Shown here: positions 42,386 to 51,468 of the stretch, piece after piece | Numbering within the stretch: the first letter of the stretch is position 1 | How the letters are laid out: each line of letters opens with the position of its first letter | NCBI RefSeq assembly: GCF_010686755.1 | Contig: NZ_JAAGXA010000003.1 | Coordinates: 214,746 to 278,745, forward strand | From: Nocardioides zeae | GTDB taxonomy: Bacteria; Actinomycetota; Actinomycetes; Propionibacteriales; Nocardioidaceae | DNA: 64,000 nt | Reading direction: 5' to 3' | The notes under the pieces: generated by a model | What the model was told of the DNA's origin: nothing | Database searches by the model: none | What the model saw: only the letters and a program-made list of their open reading frames with translations | Position numbers and translations under genes: made by a program

Positions 42386-44034
42386 TCCTCGCCCCGGGCG
42401 ACGGCGAGCAGCGCGGGCACGTCCACGAGCTTCACCCGCGGCCGGCGCTCGGCCCGCCCGCTGCGCTTCTCGTGCTGGTCGATGGCGCGCCACCCGGCCA
42501 GCCCCACGTGCTCGGGCAGCAGGTCGGGGAGCGTCGCCGCGTCGGCGACGGGCGCGGGCAACCGCCCTGCGGCGAAGTCGTCGAGCAGCCGGCCGACGGT
42601 CTCCCGGGCGCACACCTTGTTCGTGCCGATCACGCCCGAGGCACCCCGCTTGATCCACCCCGTCACGTAGACCTGGGGCACCGCGGCGCCCCCGGTCGTC
42701 GCCAGGACGCGACCGCCGTCGTGCGGCACCACCCCCCGCACCTCGTCGAAGGGCAGGTCGGGCACCGGCCGGCCGTGGTAGCCGACCGCCCGCAGCACCA
42801 GCCCGCACGCGAGCTCCTCCACGTCGGCGGTGGGCCGGGCCACGACCCGCCCGTCCTGCTCGACCACCTCGTTGCGCACGAGCCGCACGCCCTCGACCCA
42901 CCCGTCGCCCAGCACCGCGGTCGGCGACGCCGCGAAGCGCAGGGTGACGCGGCGGTCGTGGCGCGGGGTGCGGGTGCCCAGCTCGGCCAGCAGCTCCGTC
43001 TTGAGGTCCCCGGCGGTCCCGGGCGCGGCGGGGCCGCCCAGCTCGTCCGGGCGCACGACGAGGTCGACGCCGTCGCAGTCGGCCAGCCCCAGCAGCTCGG
43101 GCGTCGTGAACGCCGCCTGCGCCGGTCCGCGCCGCCCCACGACGACGACCTCGCGGATCCGGGAGGCGCGGAGCGCCGTGAGCGCGTGGTCGGCGATGTC
43201 CGTGCGCGCCAGCCGTGCCGGGTCGCTCGCGAGCACGCGGGCCACGTCGAGGGCCACGTTGCCGTTGCCCAGCACGACGGCCCGCTCCGCGGCGAGGTCG
43301 TAGGTGTGGTGGGCGTGGTCGGGGTGGCCGTTGTACCAGGCCACGAAGTCGGTGGCCGCGTGCGAGCCGGGCAGGTCCTCCCCGGGGATGCCGAGGCTGC
43401 GGTCGCTGGACGCCCCCACCGCGTAGACGACCGCGTGGTAGCGCTCCAGCAGCTGCGCGTGGGCGACGTCCCGTCCCACCTCCACGTTGAGGAGGAGCCG
43501 GAAGCCCTTGCGCCGCATCGTCTGGGCGAAGGCGCCGGCCGCGAGCTTGGTGTCCTGGTGGTCGGGCGCGACGCCGTACCGCACGAGCCCACCGGGCGTG
43601 GGCAGCCGCTCGAACATGTCGACCTCCACCGCGAGGCCCCGCTGGGACAGGAGCTCCTCCGCCGCGTACGACGCGGAGGGCCCCGACCCGATCACGGCGA
43701 CCCGCAGCGGTCCGTCCGGGGCGCCCGTCCACGTGCGGACCGGCGGCCGTGGTGCCTCGTCGGGGTAGTCCGTGCGGCCCGGCGCGGCGAAGTAGCGGGC
43801 GTTGATCTCCTCGTAGCGGGCGAACTCCTCGGGGAGGTCGTGGTCCGCGGCGATCGCGCCCACCGGGCACGCGTCGACGCAGGCGCCGCAGTCGATGCAG
43901 CCGTCGGGGTCGATGTAGAGCATCTCCGCCGTGCCGTAGTCGGGCTCCTCAGGCGTCGGGTGGATGCAGTTGACCGGGCAGACGGCGACGCAGGCGGCGT
44001 CGTTGCAGCAGCTCTGGGTCACGACGTGGGTCAC
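42382..44034 (-). CDS. fprB: Ferredoxin-fused NADPH-ferredoxin reductase (FprB type)
   Basis: 550 residues. The N-terminal 60 residues are a ferredoxin with two clusters: SCCNDAACVAVCPVNCIHP (Cys9, Cys10, Cys15, Cys19 and Cys23) and CIDCGACVDACPVGAI (Cys46, 49, 52, 56). It continues as an adrenodoxin-reductase-like flavoprotein: VAVIGSGPSASYAAEELL (FAD), the central VVLGNGNVALDVARVLA (NADPH), and YVTGWIKRGASGVIGTNK near the C-terminus. It likely delivers electrons from NADPH to the P450 ferredoxin 17 kb away or to other oxygenases. The 4-nt overlaps place it between the SurA-like gene and the thiolase-like gene. Confidence 0.9.
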   Translation of the reverse strand: MTHVVTQSCCNDAACVAVCPVNCIHPTPEEPDYGTAEMLYIDPDGCIDCGACVDACPVGAIAADHDLPEEFARYEEINARYFAAPGRTDYPDEAPRPPVRTWTGAPDGPLRVAVIGSGPSASYAAEELLSQRGLAVEVDMFERLPTPGGLVRYGVAPDHQDTKLAAGAFAQTMRRKGFRLLLNVEVGRDVAHAQLLERYHAVVYAVGASSDRSLGIPGEDLPGSHAATDFVAWYNGHPDHAHHTYDLAAERAVVLGNGNVALDVARVLASDPARLARTDIADHALTALRASRIREVVVVGRRGPAQAAFTTPELLGLADCDGVDLVVRPDELGGPAAPGTAGDLKTELLAELGTRTPRHDRRVTLRFAASPTAVLGDGWVEGVRLVRNEVVEQDGRVVARPTADVEELACGLVLRAVGYHGRPVPDLPFDEVRGVVPHDGGRVLATTGGAAVPQVYVTGWIKRGASGVIGTNKVCARETVGRLLDDFAAGRLPAPVADAATLPDLLPEHVGLAGWRAIDQHEKRSGRAERRPRVKLVDVPALLAVARGEE

Positions 44035-45146
44035 GGGGCCTCCTCCTCGGAGCCGGTGTCGGACTGGGGGTCGGTGCCGGGGTCGGTCGCGCCTGCCGCC
44101 GGCGGCAGGTTCGACGGCGGCGCCGTCGGGTCGTCGGGCTCGTAGCCCGCGGCGTACTCGACGTCACCGTCCTCGAGGAGGCCGCCCACGAAGTCCTGCC
44201 ACACCGCGAGCTGTGCGCGGGCCGTGAGCGCCTCGACGAGCGTGTCCCGGACCTGCTCGAAGGCCAACGGCTCACCGGGGACCACCGCGGTCACCTGGCC
44301 GACGTTCCACCCGAAGGCCGACTCGACGGGGCCGAACAGCGCGCCGTCCTCGGCGCCGAAGGCCGCCACGGCGAAGGCCGGGTCGAGGTCGGCCGCCGCG
44401 TAGGTGCCGAGGTCGCCGCCGGACGCCGCGGTGCTGGCGTCCCGCGACACCTCGCGGGCCACGGCGGCGAAGTCCTCGCCCCCGGCGATGCGGTCGCGCA
44501 CGGCCTCGGCCTGGTCGCGGGTCTCGACCACGATGTTGCGCAGGCTGCGCTGCTCCGCGGTACGCATCTCGTCCTCGCGGGCCGTGTACTCCGCCTGCGC
44601 CTCCTCCGCCGTCGCCGCCGGCACGTCGGCCACCACCTGCTCCATCAGGCGGTAGGTCGTCATCGTGCGCTCGATCTCGTCGCGGACGTCGTCCTCGGTG
44701 ATGCCCTGCTCGGAGAGCCAGTCGACGAACAGCGAGCGGTCGCCGGCGAGCCGCTCGTCGACGATGCGGTCGAGCTCGTCGCCGACCTCCTTGTCGGAGA
44801 CGTCGATGCCGCGGTCGGCGGCGGCGTCCGCGATCAGCTCCGCCGTCGCGTAGGCCTTCGCGGCGCCACGGCGCAGCTCCTCACGCGCACCGTCGTCCTC
44901 GGGGAGGTCCATCTGGTAGAGCGCCCGCAGCACCTCGATGCGCTCGTCGAGCGCCTCCTCGGTCACGACCTCCTCGCCGACGGCGAGCAGGGCGTCGTCG
45001 GGCAGGCCGCGGTCCCACGTCATGGCGGTGACGGTCACCGAGCCGACGACGAGGGCGCCGGCAGCGAGGAGCGCCGGCACGCGCTGGCGCTCCGGCGGCA
45101 GTGCGCGGCGGCGCAGGCGGGACACGAGGTCGGCGAGGGACGTCAT
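44031..45146 (-). CDS. SurA/PrsA-like peptidyl-prolyl isomerase (parvulin family)
   Basis: 371 residues. One N-terminal membrane anchor (RVPALLAAGALVVGSVTVTAMTW), then a SurA_N-like chaperone part (VVTEEALDERIEVLRALYQMDLPE ... GITEDDVRDEIERTM) and a parvulin PpiC domain (RSLRNIVVETRDQAEAVRDRIAGGEDFAAVAREVSRDASTAASGGDLGTYAAADLDPAF). The tail is acidic and Pro-rich. Working outside the membrane, it would help fold exported proteins, here most likely the Mce proteins of the same operon. Its overlap with the RND-like gene (4 nt) and with fprB is tight. Confidence 0.82.
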   Translation of the reverse strand: MTSLADLVSRLRRRALPPERQRVPALLAAGALVVGSVTVTAMTWDRGLPDDALLAVGEEVVTEEALDERIEVLRALYQMDLPEDDGAREELRRGAAKAYATAELIADAAADRGIDVSDKEVGDELDRIVDERLAGDRSLFVDWLSEQGITEDDVRDEIERTMTTYRLMEQVVADVPAATAEEAQAEYTAREDEMRTAEQRSLRNIVVETRDQAEAVRDRIAGGEDFAAVAREVSRDASTAASGGDLGTYAAADLDPAFAVAAFGAEDGALFGPVESAFGWNVGQVTAVVPGEPLAFEQVRDTLVEALTARAQLAVWQDFVGGLLEDGDVEYAAGYEPDDPTAPPSNLPPAAGATDPGTDPQSDTGSEEEAP

Positions 45147-47593
45147 CCGACGGGCTCCTTGTCGGTCGGGCGGGGGCGAACGGCGCGGGAGGTGCCCGGG
45201 CCGGGGCGGTCGCGGGTGGGGACGGCCGGGGCCGCCGCAGCTGGGGCCGGGTCGGGCCGCGGCCCGCCGCGGCGCAGCGCCGGCTCGACGGCCACGACGA
45301 GCGCGGCCGCCGCGAGGGAGGCGAGCACGCCGCCGGCCAGCGTGAGGCCGAAGGAACGGAGCACCGCCAGGTCGGACAGGGCCAGGCACGCGTAGCCGAG
45401 CGTGCCCGCCACCGCGGCGGCGAGGACGCTGCGCCGCAGGTGCCGCCACCCCGGCCGCCGCGCCTGGCGGAGCATGAGCACGAACTCCGCGGAGGTCACC
45501 GTCACCAGCGCGCCCACGGCCAGCGTCAACGGGTTGAGGGCGGAGCCGCTGACCGCGACCGCGGCGAACACCCAGCCGGTCGCCGTGGCCGACGTGGCCA
45601 CCACGGCCAGGGCGCGGCGGCGGGACCGCGTGACGACCGCGACCGCGAGGCCGGCGCCGAGGATGCCGAGCGTCCCGACGAGGTAGCGCTGGGACGAGGC
45701 GGCCTCGAGCCCGCTGCTCGCGACCACCGGCAGCCCGGCGAGCTCGACCGTGTAGCCGGGTGGCGGCTCGGGGAGCGCCGCGCGGAGCTCGTCCACCAGC
45801 ACCCGCTGGTCGTCGAGATCGTCGAGCACGACGCCGTACGTCGAGGCCGCGGTCGTCCGGTCGGTGCTGACGGCGGCGCTGAGCAGGTACGACGGGAGCA
45901 GCTCCGCCGCGGCGTCGACCTGGTCGAGCGTGGCGTCCTCGCCGAGGAACCCCAGCAGGCGGTCGACGGTGAGGAGCGGACGCAGGCGGTCGGCGTACCC
46001 GGTGGCGACGACGTCCTCGGCCTCCGTGCTCCAGCGCGCGGCCTCGGGGGTGAGCACGTCGTCCCCGCGGAGCACGACCGTGATCTCGCCGGAGAACCCG
46101 AGGACGTCCTCGGCCGCCTCGACGTCGGCGAGCTCGGGCAGGCCGGCGGCCAGCTCCTGGGGGCTCGTCTGCAGGGGCAGGGAGGGGAGCGCGGCCCAGC
46201 CCACGACGGCCAGCGCGGCCGCGGCGACGGCCCCGGCGAGCCGCGGGCCGCGGGCCGGGGGCGCGGGACGGGCGGCGGCGTCCTCGGTCCCGGCGTCCTC
46301 GGTCCCGGCGTCCTCGGTCCCGGCGGGCTCGGTCCCGGCGGGCTGCACCGCGCCGAGGACGCGGCGCAGCACGAGCGCCCACCCGGCGGTGACCACGATG
46401 CCGAGCGCGAGCGCCACCCCGAACTCCTGCACCAGCGGCAGCGGCGACACGACGAGCGAGGCGAACGCCACGACCGCGGCGGCGACCACGGCGAGCACCT
46501 GGCGACGGGCACCCGCCTGGCTGAGGTAGAGCGGGAAGTCGCTGCCGACGCCCAGGATGATCGGCAGGAAGGCGACGACGCCCAGGGACAGCGGGCGGTC
46601 CGCCCAGCCGAAGACGGCCACGGTCGTGGCGGTGCCCAGCAGGGCGCACGCGACCGGCCGGAGCCGGTCGCGACGACGGCGGGCCCACGGGACGAGCAGG
46701 AAGACCGCGCCGACCGCGACCAGCGCGAGGAGACCCAGGCGGGGCGCCTCGTCGGCGGCGGTCGCGGAGACGGCCGACGTCAGGGCCGGCACACCCGTGA
46801 TGACGGGGTCGGAGGCGAGGCGGAGGCCGGTCGCGTCGGCCGCGGGGCCTGAGGGGCCTGAGGGGCCCGAGGGGTCGGGGGCGGCCGAGGTGGTCGTGGC
46901 CGTCTCGACCGCGTGCCGCACCTGGCGGGTCAGCTCCGCGTTCTCCGCCTGGTCGAGCCCCGCCCGGGGCTTGACGAGCAGGGTCGCCGACTTGGCGTCG
47001 GGCACGAGGAAGCGCCACATCGGCTTCGGCGTCCCGTCGTCGTCGAACAGCACGCCGCGGGCGAACGACGGGTTCCGCAGGGTGGGCAGTCCCACCCCCA
47101 TGCCGTCGGCCAGCAGGGTGCCGTACCGCTCCTCGAGCGGCGCCACGGCCGCGTCGCCCGCGGCGACGGCCTCCGCGTCGGAGGCACCCGCGGCCCGCGC
47201 CTCCTCCTCGGCCACGTTGCGGGTGGCGTCGACGGCACCGCTGATCTGCACCAGCACGTCCTGGATCGCCTGGGCGGTCTGGTTGAGCACCGTGCCCGGC
47301 CCGTAGACCGCGGCGACGTCGTCCAGGCCGGCGAGGCGTCCCTCCAGCGCGACCAGCTGGTAGAGCTGCTCGGTGTCGGCGAGGAGGCCCGCCCCCTCGC
47401 CCCCGTCGAGCAGCACGACGAGGGGGTCCGCGCCGTACGCCTCGTCGCGCGCCTCGAGCTCCGCCGCCGCGTCGTCCCCGCGCGGGACGAACGAGGCGAC
47501 GCTCGTGTCCACCTGGACCCGGCCCAGGCCCCACGCGACGGGGGCGAGGACCGCGAGCAGGACGAGCGCGGACAGGATGCGGCGGCGCATCAC
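45143..47593 (-). CDS. RND/MmpL-like transporter
   Basis: 816 residues. Two similar halves, each with a first helix, a large outer loop and five more helices: LSALVLLAVLAPVAWGLG at the N-terminus, LGLLALVAVGAVFLLVPWA ..LGVVAFLPIILGVGSDFPLYLS (about 310-365), VSPLPLVQEFGVALALGIVVTAG, then AGAVAAAALAVVGWAALPS and the second set LAVAVVTRSRRRALAVVATSATATGWVF, LNPLTLAVGALVTVTSAEFVLML. GVGSDFPLYL is the MmpL/hopanoid-RND-like motif in the membrane with an acidic residue. Between the halves is AGTEPAGTEDAGTEDAGTEDA from a 15-bp repeat. Location within the Mce operon suggests lipid movement coupled to Mce. Confidence 0.85.
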   Translation of the reverse strand: MMRRRILSALVLLAVLAPVAWGLGRVQVDTSVASFVPRGDDAAAELEARDEAYGADPLVVLLDGGEGAGLLADTEQLYQLVALEGRLAGLDDVAAVYGPGTVLNQTAQAIQDVLVQISGAVDATRNVAEEEARAAGASDAEAVAAGDAAVAPLEERYGTLLADGMGVGLPTLRNPSFARGVLFDDDGTPKPMWRFLVPDAKSATLLVKPRAGLDQAENAELTRQVRHAVETATTTSAAPDPSGPSGPSGPAADATGLRLASDPVITGVPALTSAVSATAADEAPRLGLLALVAVGAVFLLVPWARRRRDRLRPVACALLGTATTVAVFGWADRPLSLGVVAFLPIILGVGSDFPLYLSQAGARRQVLAVVAAAVVAFASLVVSPLPLVQEFGVALALGIVVTAGWALVLRRVLGAVQPAGTEPAGTEDAGTEDAGTEDAAARPAPPARGPRLAGAVAAAALAVVGWAALPSLPLQTSPQELAAGLPELADVEAAEDVLGFSGEITVVLRGDDVLTPEAARWSTEAEDVVATGYADRLRPLLTVDRLLGFLGEDATLDQVDAAAELLPSYLLSAAVSTDRTTAASTYGVVLDDLDDQRVLVDELRAALPEPPPGYTVELAGLPVVASSGLEAASSQRYLVGTLGILGAGLAVAVVTRSRRRALAVVATSATATGWVFAAVAVSGSALNPLTLAVGALVTVTSAEFVLMLRQARRPGWRHLRRSVLAAAVAGTLGYACLALSDLAVLRSFGLTLAGGVLASLAAAALVVAVEPALRRGGPRPDPAPAAAAPAVPTRDRPGPGTSRAVRPRPTDKEPVG
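46280..46339 (-). repeat. 15-bp in-frame tandem repeat in the RND-like gene
   Basis: Four units, three of them exact (GTCCTCGGTCCCGGC on the + strand), coding for AGTED repeats in the cytoplasmic linker between the two halves of the transporter. Confidence 0.85.
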
Positions 47594-48885
47594 TCCTCCC
47601 GTTCCACCCGCGGGTACGTGCCCTGGTAGGGCTGCGGGTCCTCGGCGGCGCCGGGGGCGGGGTAGGGGTTGTTCCAGTGCAGCGGGTTGATCTCGAGGAG
47701 CCGCAGCGGGTTCCCGCGCACGGAGTACTCGCTGAAGATCGGCGAGAGCCGCACCGGTCGGACCCCGTTCTCGACCTGGCCGTCGAAGGACGAGCCGAAG
47801 TTGCCGAAGAACGTGCCGATGTCGGTGGCGTACGGCGAGAGGTAGTCCACCATCGGGTTCACGTCGCGCAGCAGGACGTCGACGTCGGGGGCGATCGCCG
47901 ACAGGTTCGCGGCGAGCTCCGGCACCGGGGTGAGGGTCTCGTCGGCGCGTCCGAGCGCCGAGTCCATGAAGGGCAGGAGGGCCCGGAGCTGCTCGGTGAC
48001 GGCGGGCAGGTCCTGGCTCGCGATGCCGAGGTCGGGCGCCGCCGCCGACAGGCTCGTCGCCACGGGCGACAGGTCCTCGCCGAGGCCCCCGAGGGTGCCG
48101 AGCGCGGTGTCGGCGGACGCCATCAGGCCGGGGAGCGCCCGCATGGTGGCCTCGAGGTCCTCGCGCTGCCCGGCCACCGTCTGGGTCACGGTCTGCGCGT
48201 CGCCGACGAGGGTCGTCAGGTCGGAGCGTCCGGTGTCGAGCGCGTCGAGGATCGTGGTCGCGTCGCTGACGAGCAGGCGCAGGTCCTCGCCCTGCGCGGC
48301 GACGGCGTCGACCGCGGTGTAGCCCTCACGGCCGAGGTCGCCGAGCCCGGCCATGACGGCGGACAGCTGCTCGGAGGTGCCGTCGGTGGAGGCCCCCAGC
48401 GAGGTGAGCGCGTCGGCCAGGCTGGCGCGCGTCTCGGGGTCGAACGTCGCGACGACCTCGTCGATGTCGACCGCGGGCACGACGGCGTCCGCCGCGAGGC
48501 GGGCGCCGTCGTCGAGCTCGGGGCCGTCACCGTCCTCGACGGCGACGAAGGACTGGCCGATCACCGACTTCACACCGACCCGCACCGTCACGCCCTCGTG
48601 GAGCGGCGCCACGTCCCGGTCGAGGTCGAGGGTGACGGTCGCGGACCCGCCCTCGATCTCCGTCGACGCGATCGTGCCGACCTTCACGCCGGCGATGCGG
48701 ACCTCGCCGGCGGGCTGGAGGTTCTTCACGTCCGTGGTCGTGAAGCTGACCCGGTAGGTGTCGTCGTCCCACGGGAGCGTGCCTCCGGCGGAGGACCAGA
48801 ACCGCAGGAAGCCCACGACGCAGATCCCCACGATCACCCCGACGACGACGAGGCCGCGGAGCCTCAGGCTGCGTGCTGCGTTCAT
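47590..48885 (-). CDS. Mce family protein, sixth in the operon (F position)
   Basis: 431 residues. N-terminal membrane anchor (RGLVVVGVIVGICVVGFLRFW), the MlaD/MCE domain (YRVSFTTTDVKNLQPAGEVRIAGVKVGTIASTEIEGGSATVTLDLDRDVAPLHEGVTVRVGVKSVIGQSFVAVEDG), then long alpha-helical heptads (ASLADALTSLGASTDGTSEQLSAVMAGLGDL) that form the tunnel with other Mce chains. The end is proline-rich and lies outside: NPLRLLEINPLHWNNPYPAPG. It is the last Mce gene before the RND-like gene (4-nt overlap). It starts at ATG 48885, overlapping the previous stop by one base. Confidence 0.9.
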   Translation of the reverse strand: MNAARSLRLRGLVVVGVIVGICVVGFLRFWSSAGGTLPWDDDTYRVSFTTTDVKNLQPAGEVRIAGVKVGTIASTEIEGGSATVTLDLDRDVAPLHEGVTVRVGVKSVIGQSFVAVEDGDGPELDDGARLAADAVVPAVDIDEVVATFDPETRASLADALTSLGASTDGTSEQLSAVMAGLGDLGREGYTAVDAVAAQGEDLRLLVSDATTILDALDTGRSDLTTLVGDAQTVTQTVAGQREDLEATMRALPGLMASADTALGTLGGLGEDLSPVATSLSAAAPDLGIASQDLPAVTEQLRALLPFMDSALGRADETLTPVPELAANLSAIAPDVDVLLRDVNPMVDYLSPYATDIGTFFGNFGSSFDGQVENGVRPVRLSPIFSEYSVRGNPLRLLEINPLHWNNPYPAPGAAEDPQPYQGTYPRVEREE

Positions 48886-50135
48886 CAGCGTCCCTCCTGC
48901 TCGATGCCCTCGTCGCCGAGGCCACCCGTCGGGTTGGTGAGGTCGACGGTCACGTTGGCGCGGCCGAGACCGCCGTTGGCGTCGTAGAGCGAGAAGGAGG
49001 ACGACGTCTGGTAGACGAAGGCCGCCAGGTCGTCCATCCACGGCACGATCCGCTCGGTCGCCGACGGCAGGAACCGGGTGACCGAGGTGTCGAGCGACGT
49101 GGCGGCGGCGGCGAGCTGCGGGACGACGGGCCGGAGGTCCGCCACGACCGGGCCGGCCTTGTCGATCACCGGCGCGGCGCCGGCGACGAAGCGGCGGATC
49201 GCCGCCACGGTCCCGGTCAGCTCCCGCGTCGCCTGGGGCAGCGCCGCGGCGGCCGCCACCACGTCGTCGAGCGTGGGGTCGAGCGAGGCGGTGAGCGTCT
49301 GCACCGTCGTCATCGAGGAGCCGAGGCTCTCGGTGAAGCCGGGCAGCGACGCGAGGGAGGCCGCCAGCTCGGTGTCGCGGGCCGCCAGGGCCGCGAGGGT
49401 GTCGTCGAGCGAGGCGACGAGGGAGGCGAGCCGCTCGTCGTCCTCGCCGGCGGTCTCGGCGATCACCGCGAAGGAGCTCACGATGCTCGCCAGGTGCTCC
49501 CGCCGCTCGTCGAGCAGCTCGAGCACCGGCTGGAAGCTCGTCATCGCCCCGCGCGTGGCGTCGAGCCCGGGACCCAGGTCGACGGCCGCGTCCGTGAGGG
49601 CGACGTCGGCCTCCTCCAGGAGCGACGTCAGGGCGCTGCGGGTGCGGGAGTCGAGGTTGTCGAGCAGCTCGTTGGGCTGGATCGCCCGGTCGGTCTGCTG
49701 GACGGGGATGACCGCGCCCCGCTCGAGCGGGGCCGCCGGCGGGCCGCCCGGGTCGAGAGTCACGTACATGACGTTGAGCGGCGACTTGGTGCGGATGACG
49801 ACGCGGGCGTTCTCGTAGACGGTCTGGTCGGGGTCGATCGACATGGTCACGCGGGCCGTGCCGGCCTCCGTCGGCTCCGCGTCGGTGATCCGCCCGACCT
49901 GCACGCCGGCGATCCGCACCTCCTGCAGCGACTCGGGCCGCACCGCGGGCGCCTTGTCGAAGTCGGCCGCGAAGGTGAAGCGCTCCTCCCACGGCTTCTC
50001 CCACGACTGCCCGGCGAGGATGTAGACGCCGCACGAGATGCCGAGCACGAGGCACACGAGCACCGCGGACAGGTCGCGCAGCAGGCCGGGCGTCGTGCGG
50101 ATCCGCTCCACGGCGGTGGTGATCCTGGACATCAC
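48885..50135 (-). CDS. Mce family protein, fifth in the operon (E position)
   Basis: 416 residues. Membrane segment LSAVLVCLVLGISCGVYILAG, MCE domain FTFAADFDKAPAVRPESLQEVRIAGVQVGRITDAEPTEAGTARVTMSIDPD..NARVVIRTKSPLNVMYVTLDPGG, and a long helical part to the C-terminus. In mycobacteria the fifth Mce protein is a lipoprotein. Here the Cys after GIS does not make a lipobox and is followed by hydrophobic residues, so it is a membrane-anchored form. Codes for SFSLYDANGGLGRANVTVDLTNPTGG near the C-terminus, which is family-like. Confidence 0.9.
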   Translation of the reverse strand: MMSRITTAVERIRTTPGLLRDLSAVLVCLVLGISCGVYILAGQSWEKPWEERFTFAADFDKAPAVRPESLQEVRIAGVQVGRITDAEPTEAGTARVTMSIDPDQTVYENARVVIRTKSPLNVMYVTLDPGGPPAAPLERGAVIPVQQTDRAIQPNELLDNLDSRTRSALTSLLEEADVALTDAAVDLGPGLDATRGAMTSFQPVLELLDERREHLASIVSSFAVIAETAGEDDERLASLVASLDDTLAALAARDTELAASLASLPGFTESLGSSMTTVQTLTASLDPTLDDVVAAAAALPQATRELTGTVAAIRRFVAGAAPVIDKAGPVVADLRPVVPQLAAAATSLDTSVTRFLPSATERIVPWMDDLAAFVYQTSSSFSLYDANGGLGRANVTVDLTNPTGGLGDEGIEQEGR

Positions 50136-51448
50136 TCGACTCCTGCGATCCCGGGGACGAGGGCCGCGAGGGCCTCGTCGAGCGCCAGCGGCGCGACGGA
50201 GGACGGCCCGGCGCCGGCCTGGAAGTTGAGCAGGCTGCCCTGGGCGTCCTGCGTCATCGACGAGCGGTCGAGGTTGACCACCATGTAGGCGATCTCCTCG
50301 TAGAACCGGTTGTCGGCCTGGATCCCGCCACCGGAGTTGCGGTACTCGCCCTCGCCCCGCCAGGGCGACCCCAGCTTCGCCAGGATCGGCCCGTCGAGCC
50401 GGTCGAGCACGGGACCGCGGAGGTCGTCGACCACGCTCGTGAGGGTGGGTACGACGGGGGTCAGCCCCCCGACGAGCTCCCGTGCGTCCTGGAGGAGCGG
50501 GACGGCCTGCTCGAGCACCGGCTCCGCCTCGACGAGGGTCGGCTGGAGCACGTCGACCAGCGGCGGGAGGACGGCGAGCGTGGGGCGCAGCGCCGTCACC
50601 GTCGTGTCGACCCGCTGGAGCGTGGAGTCGAGCGCGGCGAGACCCGCGTCCGTCGCGTCGAGGGCGGCGGGCAGCGCCGCCACCGTCTGTGCGAGGGCCG
50701 TGCTCCCGTCCGCGAGGGTGCCCGACACCACCGCGAGGTTGTCGAGGGAGGAGCCCAGGGCCGCGTCCTCGGACCGGAGCGCCACGCCCACGCCGTGCAG
50801 GTCGGTCACGAGGCCCGCCAGCTGGCCCTCGCCCGGCGTGCCCTGGAGCGCCTCGAGCGTGCCGGCGGCCGGCGGGAGGACGTCCGGGGCCGTCCGCAGC
50901 ACCTGCTTGAGGGGCTCGCCGCCCGCCTCGAGGCCGCCCTCGAGGTTGCCGACGAGGGACTGCGTGGCCGTGCGCGTGTCGCGCGGGAGGGCCTCGAGCA
51001 CCCGGTCGAGCTCCACGGGCAGGCGGGTGCGGTCGGTGGGGATGGTGGCGCCGTCGTAGCTCCCGTCGCCGCCGCGCGCGAGCTCGACGGCGTACTCGCC
51101 GCCCAGCACGGTCAGCGGGACGATCCGGGCCGACGGCGACGAGCCGAGGGTGTCGACGGCGTCCTCGTCGACCTTCATCTCGACCCGTGCCGTGCCGTCG
51201 TCGGTGTGGTCCACCGCGGTGACGACGCCGACCTGCAGGCCGGCCAGCTTGACGCGGGTCTTGCCCGGCACCACCCGGTAGCTCTCGGCGAACTCGGCGG
51301 TGATCGTGTCACCGCTCCGCAGCGCGACCTTGATCTGGTTCTTCAGGCCCAGGCCGAGCAGGACGGCGGCCATCACGACGACGAACACCGTGCCCTTGCG
51401 GACGAGGCTGCGTCGACGCGGGGTCCGCGTGCGTGCGATCGAGGACAT
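50132..51448 (-). CDS. Mce family protein, fourth in the operon (D position)
   Basis: 438 residues. N-terminal basic stretch (RTRTPRRRSLVRK), one helix TVFVVVMAAVLLGLGL, MCE domain AEFAESYRVVPGKTRVKLAGLQVGVVTAVDHTDDGTARVEMKVDEDA ..SARIVPLTVLGGEYAVELARGGDG, then the helical region with repeated RVDTTVTALRPTLAVLPPLV-type segments. The end has the typical YMVVNLDRSSMTQDAQGSLLNFQAG. The start is 20 bp behind the third Mce gene, the largest gap among the Mce genes themselves. Confidence 0.9.
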   Translation of the reverse strand: MSSIARTRTPRRRSLVRKGTVFVVVMAAVLLGLGLKNQIKVALRSGDTITAEFAESYRVVPGKTRVKLAGLQVGVVTAVDHTDDGTARVEMKVDEDAVDTLGSSPSARIVPLTVLGGEYAVELARGGDGSYDGATIPTDRTRLPVELDRVLEALPRDTRTATQSLVGNLEGGLEAGGEPLKQVLRTAPDVLPPAAGTLEALQGTPGEGQLAGLVTDLHGVGVALRSEDAALGSSLDNLAVVSGTLADGSTALAQTVAALPAALDATDAGLAALDSTLQRVDTTVTALRPTLAVLPPLVDVLQPTLVEAEPVLEQAVPLLQDARELVGGLTPVVPTLTSVVDDLRGPVLDRLDGPILAKLGSPWRGEGEYRNSGGGIQADNRFYEEIAYMVVNLDRSSMTQDAQGSLLNFQAGAGPSSVAPLALDEALAALVPGIAGVE

Positions 51449-51468
51449 CTCGTGTGCTCCGTCTGTCG

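Noticed and set aside
48885..50135. Fifth Mce protein as a lipoprotein (LprK-type)
   Set aside because: The Cys in the first helix is preceded by Gly-Ile-Ser, which is not a lipobox, and is followed by further hydrophobic residues.
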